DNA from: CAZTCJ01 sp964612085
Lineage (GTDB): Bacteria; Pseudomonadota; Alphaproteobacteria; JAJFIK01
DNA length: 12,826 bases
Direction of reading: 5' to 3'
NCBI GenBank assembly: GCA_964612085.1
Contig: CAZTCJ010000099.1
Location: 1-12,826, forward strand
The position numbers and the translations under genes were made by a program. The notes beneath the pieces were generated by a model, which saw only the letters and a list, made by a program, of their open reading frames with translations, did not search any database and was not told where the DNA came from. Shown here one piece after another: positions 7,301-12,826 of this stretch (its first letter is position 1; the number at the start of each line of letters is the position of its first letter).

Positions 7301-7635
7301 CCGCCGCGCTCGACGACCAGTGGCAGGCCTTGCGCGCCGAACTCTACGACATCGAGGAAGCGCTCGACGGTAAGCAGTCCAAGGAGGAAATCGGCGAGCT
7401 GAAGCGCGAGACCGTGGGCGCCCGCCTGAGCGCCATCCAGATCGGCGTGTTCTATTCCACTTACGGCCCGACCCCGACCCATCGGGAGATCATGGGCTAT
7501 GCAAAGGAAGAGTTCGCGCAGATCCGGGAACGGCTCAACACCTTCATGGAAACCGATCTTCCGGCCCTGGAGCAGGCCATGCGGGAGGCGGGCGCGCCGC
7601 CGGTCGATGGCGGCCCGGTGCCCGCGCCGAACTAA
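4369..7635 (+). CDS. Secreted multi-blade beta-propeller protein with Asp-box (sortilin/BNR-like) repeats, 1088 aa
   Basis: Exported protein of unknown activity, of the type usually annotated as a glycosyl hydrolase BNR or VPS10/sortilin repeat protein. It begins with a signal peptide (MKRALLLAALLIAPFTAWA, cut before QDDEDD). Eleven Asp-box-like motifs (S/T-x-D-x-G-x-T/S-W pattern) are visible near residues 71-83, 126-137, 177-188, 235-246, 285-296, 334-342, 374-385, 515-526, 586-598, 643-654 and 687-698. This suggests two consecutive propellers of about seven blades each up to residue 740. Residues ~788-902 look like an Ig-type beta domain related to the FlgD fold (LTIRDADGNVVRRISGP, then HRVAWDLR, then PGRYTVSL). 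Residues ~934-1075 are helical. I cannot name catalytic residues, so hydrolase activity is not established; peptide or polymer binding is equally possible. GGGGG precedes the start. A strong terminator follows, so it is probably transcribed alone. Confidence 0.88.
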   Translation: MKRALLLAALLIAPFTAWAQDDEDDKSRMTSATFKAFEMRNIGPALMSGRIADIIIMPEDPATWYVAVGSGGIWKTENAGTTWTPIFDGEDVYSIGALALDPSNHNTIWAGTGENVGGRHVSFGDGIYRSQDGGGSWEKLGLEKSEHISKIIVHPDDPDTVWVASQGPLWSPGGQRGLFKTTDGGTKWRKVLSGDQWTGVTDVIIDPRNPDRLYAATWQHHRTVAAYMGGGPETGIYKSEDGGESWAELTNGLPSGNMGKIGLAISPQDPDVVYAAIELDRRKGGVWRSANRGASWEKGADAVGGGTGPHYYQELYASPHKFDRLYLMSNYTQVSEDGGKTFRTLNLEHKHVDDHAVAFHPDDPDYILIGSDGGLYETHDLEKSWRFISNLPITQFYKVAVDDTEPFYLVYGGTQDNNSQGGPSRTDNIHGIRNSDWFITLFGDGHQSAIEPGNPDIMYAQWQQGNLVRVDRTTEEIIYIQPQPKPGDDPERFNWDAPILVSSHDPARIYHASQRLWRSDNRGDSWTALSDDLTRDQDRLLLPIMGRLWSWDAPWDVLAMSKYNTITSIAESPLNEDLLYVGTDDGLIQVTGNGGDTWTRIEAGSLPGVPDTAFVNDIKADLFDENTVYVALDDHKYGDYKPYLLKSTDRGQTWTSIAGNLPENHLVWRVVQDHEKPELMFAGTEFGVFFTVDGGQTWVELEGGVPTISFRDLAIQRRENDLVGATFGRGFFILDDYTPLREIDEAALEEDALLFSSRKAWWYIPKRTLGGSEKASQGHGFYTAPNPPFGAVFTYYLKDGFKTMEGIRQEAEKKLIDEGEDTPFPGFEVIEQERRETGPEIWLTIRDADGNVVRRISGPTGKGFHRVAWDLRYPSRAPVNESSSGDGSGFMAAPGRYTVSLSKRVRGETTELAGPMPFEVERLYEGVLPGATPEETVAFWDELAKMQSAVTAANRTVSRLNDKMDAYKTALDRSRSAPAALDDQWQALRAELYDIEEALDGKQSKEEIGELKRETVGARLSAIQIGVFYSTYGPTPTHREIMGYAKEEFAQIRERLNTFMETDLPALEQAMREAGAPPVDGGPVPAPN

Positions 7636-7656
7636 GACGCGCTTTACAAACACACG

Positions 7657-7688
7657 AAAAGCCCCGTCCCAGCGGCGGGGCTTTTTTT
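7657..7688. terminator. Bidirectional Rho-independent terminator
   Basis: AAAAGCCCCG (7657-7666) pairs perfectly with CGGGGCTTTT (7676-7685) around a nine-base loop, followed by three more Ts. The flanking A and T runs make it work on both strands. It closes the large propeller gene on the plus strand and the padR-HAAS pair on the minus strand, which ends at 7704. Confidence 0.92.
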
Positions 7689-7703
7689 ATGCCCCGGAGG
7701 ACA

Positions 7704-8237
7704 TCATAACCCGGACTGGGCGGCTTGGATGAGCGCGACAACGGCCAGAAACGCGAGCATCGACCCCGACGCGATCGCCCCGAACGCACCGAGCCGTGTC
7801 TTCCGGGCGCACAGGCCAGCGGCCAGGGCGATCATCTGACCGAAGACGAACAGCGTTCCGGCAAGGTCGTTATCGAAAGGTCTATCGTTCGACAGGCCAA
7901 GGCCCAGCACGAAACTCAGCCCCATGACGGCCACGCTGCCGAGCCCCAGCCACCGGGACACCGTATCGGCGGCAGGCGGTGCCTGTCCGGCTCGCTCCGT
8001 CTCGAACGGCGTAGCGAAGGCTTGCGGCGGATCGAGCGCGCTCAGGATCCGGTCCATATCGGCTGCCTCCGCGAGCGGTTTCTCCAGTCCGGCCACGGCC
8101 TCGGTGACGTGATCGCGCAGGCTGTCGGTCACGCTTTCCGTATCCGCGTCCTCGGCACCGGCCGCGCGCATGGCCTCGCTTACATCCGCCAGATAAGCGT
8201 TCATCCGCGCCGCCGCATCCGCAGTCATTCTGGTCAT
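7704..8237 (-). CDS. HAAS-domain-like membrane protein paired with PadR
   Basis: A 177-residue protein with a helical cytoplasmic N-terminal half and about three membrane helices (roughly 96-116, 125-143, 149-172). The N-terminal part has the pattern of the HAAS/DUF1700 domain: a helical repeat of the type YLADVSEAMRAAG and DSLRDHVTEAV, then MDRILSALDPPQAFA, matching the family's ALGxPxxxA-type end. HAAS domains are known to be encoded next to PadR regulators and are thought to sense or transmit signals at the membrane. The start at 8237 overlaps the padR stop by ATGA, which supports translational coupling and this start over the ATG three codons in. No enzymatic motif is seen. The transcript ends at the bidirectional terminator. 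Family call is from pattern and context, not a profile search. Confidence 0.75.
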   Translation of the reverse strand: MTRMTADAAARMNAYLADVSEAMRAAGAEDADTESVTDSLRDHVTEAVAGLEKPLAEAADMDRILSALDPPQAFATPFETERAGQAPPAADTVSRWLGLGSVAVMGLSFVLGLGLSNDRPFDNDLAGTLFVFGQMIALAAGLCARKTRLGAFGAIASGSMLAFLAVVALIQAAQSGL

Positions 8238-8578
8238 GTCTTCCCCTCATCCGTCTGCGTCAGAACACGGTCGAGCCCGTCCTTCAAAGCGGTCCAGTAA
8301 ACGGTCATCTCGGCCAGGCGGTGGCGGCCCGCCGGGGTGAGCGTGTAATAGCGGCGTGGCGGCCCGTCGGGCGAGGCCTGTTTGTAGCTCGACAAGAGGC
8401 CCTCCTTCGTCATGCGGTTGAGTGCGGGATAGACCGTGCTCTCGGTGAAAGCCAGGACCTCGGTCTCATTGAGCGTCTTCAGGATCGCATAGCCATAGGC
8501 CGCGCCGCCGCGCACCACGGCCAGCACGCAGAACTCCACGAAGCCTTTGCGCCATTGGGAAACCCAAGGATCGGACAT
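8234..8578 (-). CDS. PadR family transcriptional regulator
   Basis: A 114-residue winged-helix regulator of the short PadR (PadR-s1-like) type. Landmarks are FVEFCVLAVVRGGAAYGYAI (helix 1-2 region, about 13-32), then AFTESTVYPALNRMTKEGLL (recognition helix, about 43-62), and the wing PPRRYYTLTPAGRHRL (about 73-88), followed by a C-terminal dimerisation helix (WTALKDGLDRVL). PadR proteins usually repress a neighbouring gene, often for stress, efflux or envelope functions, and release DNA on ligand binding. It overlaps the HAAS-like gene by four bases and is divergent from the propeller lipoprotein gene, with 103 bases between the start codons. That space holds two perfect palindromes, candidate operators. 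Autoregulation is likely by analogy with the family. Confidence 0.92.
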   Translation of the reverse strand: MSDPWVSQWRKGFVEFCVLAVVRGGAAYGYAILKTLNETEVLAFTESTVYPALNRMTKEGLLSSYKQASPDGPPRRYYTLTPAGRHRLAEMTVYWTALKDGLDRVLTQTDEGKT

Positions 8579-8590
8579 GCTGTCCCCATT

Positions 8591-8603
8591 CCGGTTGGAC
8601 CGG
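8591..8603. promoter_or_regulatory. Palindrome upstream of padR, candidate operator
   Basis: CCGGTTGGACCGG is a perfect 5-3-5 inverted repeat 13 bases upstream of the padR start codon. It could be a PadR site or a leader hairpin. It lacks the ATGT-N8-ACAT form described for classical PadR operators, so assignment is tentative. Confidence 0.35.
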
Positions 8604-8605
8604 CA

Positions 8606-8638
8606 TTGACTCTACATCGTTTCGCAAAGTACTGTACT
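8606..8638 (+). promoter_or_regulatory. Predicted promoter with overlapping palindrome for the lipoprotein gene
   Basis: TTGACT (8606-8611, 5/6 to the -35 consensus) and TACTGT (8630-8635, 4/6 to the -10 consensus) are 18 bases apart. The perfect palindrome AGTACTGTACT (8628-8638) covers the -10. A repressor bound there, most simply the divergent PadR, would silence the lipoprotein gene. This is inference from position. Confidence 0.42.
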
Positions 8639-8681
8639 GCGCATAACGAAGTAGCTGTCCATTCCGGAAGGAGCCGCCGCC

Positions 8682-9992
8682 ATGCCGTTCGCCATCCGCT
8701 GCGCCTGCGCCTTGTCCGCTTTGCTGTTCGGGACGTTCTCCCTGATCGCCTGCGCCTCGTCCGACGACACGGCCGCTTTGCGCTATCGCGGCGATTTGAT
8801 CCATGGACGCTCCACCCTGCCCGCGCCCACCGGTCCTGAGCCCATGGAGGAGACCATCCGCTTCCATTGCGACCCGAAGACGAATTGTCCGGAACTGTCC
8901 TTTCAAGGCTCGCCCATCGATCATCCGTGCCTGACCATAAACGGCGCCCCCGTCTTCGAGATCTGCCCTGTGCGCGGCAATTACGACGGCTCGATCACGG
9001 AAGATCCGGAAACCGGCACGCTTTGGCTCAGCTATTCCTTCGGGTCCATGATTTTCAACGGCGAGCCCAGCCCGAAAACGGTGCAGGCCAGGCATGATAT
9101 CCGGCTCGCCCGTTCCGATGACGGCGGCATCACCTGGATCGACACGGGGCGGATCAATGAAGGCGTGTCGTTTAATCATCCGAGCAAAGGCCAGGACATG
9201 ATTTCCCACGAGGTCTCGACCATCGACCGCCTGCCCGACGGCCGTTGGGCGCTCTTGTGGTTCCAGTACTTCAAGCAATATGAGGATGCGGCGATCCGGG
9301 CACGGATTGCCGAAGATCCCTTACGTCTCGGCGACGCCGCGCCGCGCACGGTGCTGAACGGCTGGGCCGCGCCGGAAGTGTGGGCCACGGACACCGATAT
9401 GGACGCCCTTGTGCCCGGTCACCGGGAGTGCGCGGCCTATACGGAGCCCGCCATCTTCGCCCATCAGGGCGAGACCTATGTCATCGCCCAATGCATCGGC
9501 TGGGACGCGCGCCGTAACAAACGCATTTTCGAAGTGGGCCGTCTGGAGCTTCTGCGTTGGGATGGTTCGGCCTTCGACTATATCGGTTCCCTGATGACTT
9601 ACGACGATACCCTGGCCTTGTCGGACGGCACGGCCCGTAACGTGATGGTAAGCCAACCGGCACTCGCCCGCTCCCGCCGAGAGGGCCGCCTCCTGCTGCT
9701 TGTTTCTCTCGGTAATGACAATAAGATTCCCAACTTTCAGAGCTGCCATGTTCTGGCCGTGGACGATCTCGCCAAGGCCCGACTGAAACGCGACGCCGAA
9801 GGTCGCCCCGTGGTGCTCGCGGAACTCACCACGGATGTCCCTCCGGGCTACAAGAACGTCTTCGGCCCCGGACAATGCGACTACGATCCGGCCAGCGAAA
9901 CGGGTGTGCTGATGACCCGCATGGTCGAAAATCACACAATCGACCCGATGGATCTGCGGATCGCGATCCATGCCACGGGCGTGCATCCCTAG
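8682..9992 (+). CDS. Lipoprotein with sialidase-like (Asp-box) beta-propeller
   Basis: A 436-residue predicted lipoprotein. The signal peptide ends in a lipobox, LIAC, with the lipidated Cys at residue 24 (codon at 8751). Ala and Ser follow, not Asp, which suggests outer-membrane sorting. The mature part is rich in beta strands with one clear Asp box, RSDDGGITW (144-152), in the style of sialidase and related exo-glycosidase propellers. Eight cysteines occur after the lipid Cys (about 63, 69, 83, 95, 249, 270, 354, 398), consistent with disulfides outside the cytoplasm. I cannot see the arginine triad and Asp/Tyr/Glu set of true sialidases with confidence, so activity is unknown. AAGGAG (8668-8673) lies eight bases before the ATG. 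The gene is divergent from padR and its likely promoter overlaps a palindrome. It could be a glycan-binding or glycan-processing surface protein. Confidence 0.8.
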   Translation: MPFAIRCACALSALLFGTFSLIACASSDDTAALRYRGDLIHGRSTLPAPTGPEPMEETIRFHCDPKTNCPELSFQGSPIDHPCLTINGAPVFEICPVRGNYDGSITEDPETGTLWLSYSFGSMIFNGEPSPKTVQARHDIRLARSDDGGITWIDTGRINEGVSFNHPSKGQDMISHEVSTIDRLPDGRWALLWFQYFKQYEDAAIRARIAEDPLRLGDAAPRTVLNGWAAPEVWATDTDMDALVPGHRECAAYTEPAIFAHQGETYVIAQCIGWDARRNKRIFEVGRLELLRWDGSAFDYIGSLMTYDDTLALSDGTARNVMVSQPALARSRREGRLLLLVSLGNDNKIPNFQSCHVLAVDDLAKARLKRDAEGRPVVLAELTTDVPPGYKNVFGPGQCDYDPASETGVLMTRMVENHTIDPMDLRIAIHATGVHP

Positions 9993-10068
9993 AGCCTCGT
10001 CAAGGGTGACGTGCAGACGCCGGGCATGGTACCGATAGGGCGACCAGAGTGTTCACCCGGAGGATCCC

Positions 10069-10428
10069 ATGGCCAGCGCCCAGACACACCGCGACCGCTC
10101 CATCAACTATCTCGAATTCACCGTCAGCGATATCGCCCGCGCGAAAGCCTTTTACGGCAAAGCCTTCGGCTGGACCTTCACCGATTACGGTCCGGACTAT
10201 TGCGAATTTTCCGACGGCGCAATGACCGGCGGTTTCGCCACCGGCACCGCCCCCGCGCCTGGCGGCCCGCTCGTCGTGCTCTATCATTCCGATCTTGAGG
10301 ATATCCAAAAAAGCATCGAGGCGGCGGGCGGCCACATCGTCAAGCCGATCTTCGCCTTTCCCGGCGGCCAGCGCTTCCACTTCACCGATCCGGACGGGTA
10401 CGAGTTGGCCGTCTGGTCGGCCGACTGA
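10069..10428 (+). CDS. VOC (glyoxalase/bleomycin-resistance fold) family protein
   Basis: A 119-residue single VOC-fold protein of the vicinal oxygen chelate superfamily. Two beta-alpha-beta-beta-beta units are visible: INYLEFTVSDIARAKAFYGKAFGW (about 12-35, the typical first unit with its AKAFY helix) and PLVVLYHSDLEDIQKSIEAAGG onward (about 67-88). It ends in RFHFTDPDGYELAVW, whose Glu112 is the usual metal-ligand position; Glu16 and His73 could also take part. Members include lyases, dioxygenases and binding proteins, so no reaction is assigned. CGGAGGA precedes the ATG by about six bases. The DUF1801 gene follows after 45 bases on the same strand, so the two may be co-transcribed. Confidence 0.9.
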   Translation: MASAQTHRDRSINYLEFTVSDIARAKAFYGKAFGWTFTDYGPDYCEFSDGAMTGGFATGTAPAPGGPLVVLYHSDLEDIQKSIEAAGGHIVKPIFAFPGGQRFHFTDPDGYELAVWSAD

Positions 10429-10473
10429 TCCTCCGCCATTGTCAGATCGATAAGAACAAAGGACACGGGGACC

Positions 10474-10869
10474 ATGACCAGCTTTCGCGATACCCTGGAC
10501 ACGGACGATCAGAAACGCATCGATGGTTTGCGCGAAACCATTCTGCGCCTTGACCCGGCGGTCACGGAAAAACCGGGAGCGATCATGAGCGCCTCCGATG
10601 GGCTCGTTTATGAGCAGGACGGCGTTTTCAAATATGGCCTGACGCAGGCCAAACAGCATTTCAGCTTCCATTCCATGGTGATGTACGCCAATCCTGATAT
10701 TGCCGAATTCATCAAGACCCATGGCAAAGGCCTCAAACTTCAAAAAGGCTGTGTGAATTTTCAGTCGCCGGACCATATGGATCCGGCTTTTTTCGAAGAG
10801 ATGATCGAGCGCAGCGCCGCCAAGGACTTCTCGCCCGTCATCGCCCATTACAAGAAAAAGCAGTCCTAG
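10474..10869 (+). CDS. DUF1801 family protein
   Basis: A 131-residue cytoplasmic protein resembling the DUF1801 (YdhG-like) family. The visible pattern is an N-terminal helix (RIDGLRETILRLDPAVTEKP), a short beta region with FKYGLTQAKQHFSFHSMVMY (about 52-71), then THGKGLKLQKGCVNF (about 82-96) and a C-terminal helix around DPAFFEEMIERSAA. The family has a small alpha/beta fold and no established biochemical role; some members are linked to iron or stress, but nothing here shows that. The start is supported by GGGGACC directly upstream. The gene ends in TAG and is followed at once by a short perfect hairpin. Its partner is the VOC gene upstream. Confidence 0.8.
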   Translation: MTSFRDTLDTDDQKRIDGLRETILRLDPAVTEKPGAIMSASDGLVYEQDGVFKYGLTQAKQHFSFHSMVMYANPDIAEFIKTHGKGLKLQKGCVNFQSPDHMDPAFFEEMIERSAAKDFSPVIAHYKKKQS

Positions 10870-10881
10870 GCGGTAGCCGCC
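10869..10881 (+). terminator. Short hairpin at the end of the DUF1801 gene
   Basis: GGCGG-TAG-CCGCC is a perfect 5-bp stem beginning at the last base of the stop codon. There is no T run after it, so termination is uncertain. Confidence 0.28.
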
Positions 10882-10897
10882 GGTGAAAATGACAGTT

Positions 10898-10927
10898 CCA
10901 TGACATATCGATGATCATGGACATATC
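10898..10927. promoter_or_regulatory. Inverted plus direct repeat upstream of the alginate-export gene
   Basis: CCATGA (10898-10903) and TCATGG (10915-10920) form a perfect inverted repeat with 11 bases between. GACATATC occurs twice in direct orientation (10902-10909 and 10920-10927), 18 bases apart, or nearly two helical turns. Together these look like a regulator binding region 56 bases before the start codon at 10983. The regulator is unknown. Confidence 0.38.
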
Positions 10928-10982
10928 CGCCCTCCCTCGTGTAGCGTTCCGGTGAGAACCGAACGCGGTGAGGGGACTGGGT

Positions 10983-12371
10983 ATGAGGCGCGGACGCATC
11001 TGGACGGCGGTCACCGTACTCATTTGCCTGTTTGTGTCTGCTCCCTCCCCACGGGCCGAAGAGCCCTGGCGGCTTGCCGATTGGAGCGCCCTGCCCGACT
11101 GGCTCCATATGAGCGGCGAGGCACGCATCCGCTATGAGACGCTGGACGGCCAGTTTCGCACGGGCGGCGCGGGCAGCGATCAGGTCCTTGCCCTGCGCGC
11201 CCTGCTTTTTACCGAGGCCCGGTTCGGCCGGGTCGCCTTCGGCATCGAGCTTCAGGATGCCCGCACCTATCTGGATGATCCCGGTACGCCCCTTTCAACC
11301 AGCCTGGTCAATCCGCTCGACTTTCTACAAGGCTATGTGCGCCTGTCCCTGGACGGTCTTTTCGGCGACGGTGTCGAAACGGATCTCCAGATCGGGCGGT
11401 TCACCATGGATATCGGCAGCCGCCGCTATGTGGAACGCAACGATTTCCGCAACACCATCAACGCCTTCGCGGGCGCCTATGCGCAGACCAGATGGGGCGG
11501 GCAACACGAACTCCACACCTTCTATACGGTGCCCGTGCGCAGGGAAGCGGGGGACCGGGAAGCCCGGGGAGAGAACGATCTTGAATTCGACCGTCACCAG
11601 ACCAATCGCCGCTTCTGGGCGGTGCATTACCAGCATGGGGAAGTCCTGCCCAATCTGTATGCCGATCTTTTCGTCTATGGGTTGAACGAGTTCGACAACG
11701 AGACCCTTGAGACGCCCAACCGGACCTATGTATCGCCGGGTTTCCGCCTCTACTATCCGCCCCGCAAAGGCTCTTTCGATTTCGATCTGGATGCCGCCTA
11801 CCGGGTGGGCAACCGCCACGCCACGACCGCTCGGTCCGACACCACCGATCTCGACGTTACCGCCCATTTCGTCCATGCGGAGATCGGTTACACCTTCGAT
11901 CATCCGTGGGCGCCGCGCCTGGTTTTCGACTATCACCGGGCCAGCGGCGACAAGGATCCCAATGACGGCGATTTCGGGCAGTATGAACGCCTGTTCGGCA
12001 CACGCCGGGGCGATCTGGGTCATACCAGCATTCACGGGCCCTTGACCCGCGCCAATCTCAGCGCGCCGGGCGCGCGTTTCCTTTTGAATAATGGCCGGTT
12101 CGACTCAAGGCTCGCCTGGAAGGCGGCGTTTCTGGCCTCCGCCACCGATGTCTGGACGGTCGCGCGCATCCGCGATCCGTCGGGCCAGTCCGGGCGCTTT
12201 ATCGGCCATGCCCTTGACGGGCGCATGCGGTACTGGCTCATTCCAGGCAATCTGCGCGCCGAGATCGGCGGCTCGCTTCTGCTCAAGGGGCGCTTCGCCC
12301 GCGAAGCGCCGGGCGTGACCGGAGAGGAGAACACGCTCTACGGTTATGGTCAGCTCACATCTTATTTCTGA
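10983..12371 (+). CDS. Alginate-export-family outer-membrane beta-barrel protein
   Basis: A 462-residue predicted outer-membrane barrel of the alginate export (AlgE-like) family, which includes both alginate exporters and general porin-like channels. The ATG at 10983 is chosen over a GTG at 10968 because GAGGGG (10970-10975) sits seven bases before it. A signal peptide covers about residues 1-25 (hydrophobic TAVTVLICLFVSAP, then PRA before EEPWRL). The mature part shows alternating amphipathic strands with aromatic ends and charged loops (MSGEARIRYETLDGQF, VAFGIELQDARTYLDD, TDLQIGRFTMDIGSRR), and ends in GYGQLTSYF with the C-terminal Phe expected of barrels. Motifs such as DLQIGRFTMDIGSRRYVERNDF are typical for this family. 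No alginate synthesis genes are in the window, so export of alginate is not implied; uptake or passage of another anionic compound is possible. The exported cupin follows 21 bases downstream. Confidence 0.85.
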   Translation: MRRGRIWTAVTVLICLFVSAPSPRAEEPWRLADWSALPDWLHMSGEARIRYETLDGQFRTGGAGSDQVLALRALLFTEARFGRVAFGIELQDARTYLDDPGTPLSTSLVNPLDFLQGYVRLSLDGLFGDGVETDLQIGRFTMDIGSRRYVERNDFRNTINAFAGAYAQTRWGGQHELHTFYTVPVRREAGDREARGENDLEFDRHQTNRRFWAVHYQHGEVLPNLYADLFVYGLNEFDNETLETPNRTYVSPGFRLYYPPRKGSFDFDLDAAYRVGNRHATTARSDTTDLDVTAHFVHAEIGYTFDHPWAPRLVFDYHRASGDKDPNDGDFGQYERLFGTRRGDLGHTSIHGPLTRANLSAPGARFLLNNGRFDSRLAWKAAFLASATDVWTVARIRDPSGQSGRFIGHALDGRMRYWLIPGNLRAEIGGSLLLKGRFAREAPGVTGEENTLYGYGQLTSYF

Positions 12372-12392
12372 TTAGAACGAAAGGAGGCTCTT

Positions 12393-12826
12393 ATGGCCCG
12401 GTTCCTGACACGCGGATATGCGGCGCTTACCGCCTGCTACCTTGCATTCAGTCCGCCAGTGCTGGCCCATGACTCGCAGGACGGGGGTCCCGGCCTGCCG
12501 CCCGGCTCCAACGAACGGTTGCGCGCGCCCATAGCCGCCGCGCCGGAGCTGGAAGTCATCATCTCTGATGTAATCATCCCGCCCGGCGCGCGGGTACCGC
12601 GCCATTACCATCCGGGCGAAGAGTTCGTATACGTCATTGAAGGCAGCGCCGTGCATGTGGAAGACGGCAAGCCCGACCGGACTGTCGAAGCCGGAGACAG
12701 CCTGGTGATCCCGCCGCGCGCGGCCCATGCCCCTTATGGAGGTGAAAAGGGCGCACGCGCCATCGTCTTCCGCGTCCATGTGAAGGATCAGCCCGAGCGC
12801 ATTTTGCTGGAGGACGGCGAAACGCC
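12393..12826 (+). CDS. Exported cupin-domain protein (3' end outside window)
   Basis: The 144 visible codons are open to the window edge. They start with ATG after an excellent AAGGAGG (12381-12387). An N-terminal signal peptide is likely (about residues 1-25, ending SPPVLAHD). One cupin domain follows: motif 1 PGARVPRHYHPGEEFVYVIEG (about 64-84) carries His71, His73 and Glu77, and motif 2 AGDSLVIPPRAAHAPYGG (about 100-117) carries His112. That is the full metal-binding 3-His/1-Glu set, so a metal site is expected in the periplasm. The reaction is unknown: cupins include lyases, isomerases, dioxygenases and binding proteins. It is 21 bases after the barrel gene and almost surely in the same operon, suggesting that it acts on a compound passing through the barrel. 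The stop codon is beyond the window. Confidence 0.87.
   Translation, partial: MARFLTRGYAALTACYLAFSPPVLAHDSQDGGPGLPPGSNERLRAPIAAAPELEVIISDVIIPPGARVPRHYHPGEEFVYVIEGSAVHVEDGKPDRTVEAGDSLVIPPRAAHAPYGGEKGARAIVFRVHVKDQPERILLEDGET

Noticed and set aside
6469..7653. A 394-codon open frame on the minus strand.
   Set aside because: Fully antisense to the propeller gene, whose signal peptide, repeats and domain pattern are clear. No family is recognisable in the antisense product.
8586..8667. Direct repeat CCATTCCGG (8586-8594 and 8659-8667) in the padR/lipoprotein interval.
   Set aside because: Nine bases, 73 apart, and the second copy runs into the ribosome binding region; chance is likely, so it was not listed as a site.
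8466..9278. A 270-codon minus-strand frame reaching from padR into the lipoprotein gene.
   Set aside because: It overlaps the padR coding region in another frame and the lipoprotein in antisense, crosses their divergent promoters and has no recognisable motif.
1..12826. A defence island, toxin-antitoxin, phage or secretion system.
   Set aside because: None of the genes carries the relevant domains, and there are no integrase, transposase or repeat boundaries.

Overview
The window looks like a chromosomal segment from a GC-rich alphaproteobacterium. The basis is a type II (GltA-like) citrate synthase end, Alphaproteobacteria-style metabolic genes, an outer-membrane beta-barrel and a lipoprotein (so Gram-negative). 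The genus cannot be read from the sequence. I see no tRNA, rRNA, insertion sequence, CRISPR array, phage gene or origin, and no gene-free stretch longer than about 105 bases.

Layout, left to right. (1) 1-500: the 3' end of citrate synthase, then a perfect 10-bp hairpin. (2) 584-2020: a small one-helix membrane protein and an FMN-dependent alpha-hydroxy-acid oxidase/dehydrogenase. (3) 2036-4271: a zinc module. zur (minus strand, GTG start) has a crotonase-family gene 27 bp downstream. Divergently, on the plus strand, lies a ZIP metal transporter with a histidine-rich tail. The short space between them carries a perfect palindrome (ACCGTATGTTATACGGT) that resembles known Zur operators and overlaps plausible promoters on both strands. 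(4) 4369-7635: a very large secreted Asp-box/sortilin-like beta-propeller protein, closed by a clear bidirectional terminator. (5) 7704-8578: a PadR regulator overlapping (ATGA) a HAAS-like membrane protein, on the minus strand. (6) 8682-9992: divergent from padR, a lipoprotein with one sialidase-type Asp box. (7) 10069-10869: a VOC-fold protein and a DUF1801 protein. (8) 10983-end: an alginate-export-family outer-membrane barrel followed 21 bp later by an exported cupin, which is cut by the window edge.

How the genes may work together. The best-supported circuit is zinc homeostasis: Zur bound to zinc should shut off both itself and the ZIP importer from one shared site. The second regulatory unit is PadR-HAAS, whose upstream space holds two perfect palindromes, one covering the likely promoter of the propeller lipoprotein. 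The window is otherwise rich in envelope and secreted proteins (two Asp-box proteins, a barrel, an exported cupin), which suggests interaction with extracellular polymers; that is inference. I did not find a defence system or any other clearly unprecedented multi-gene system.
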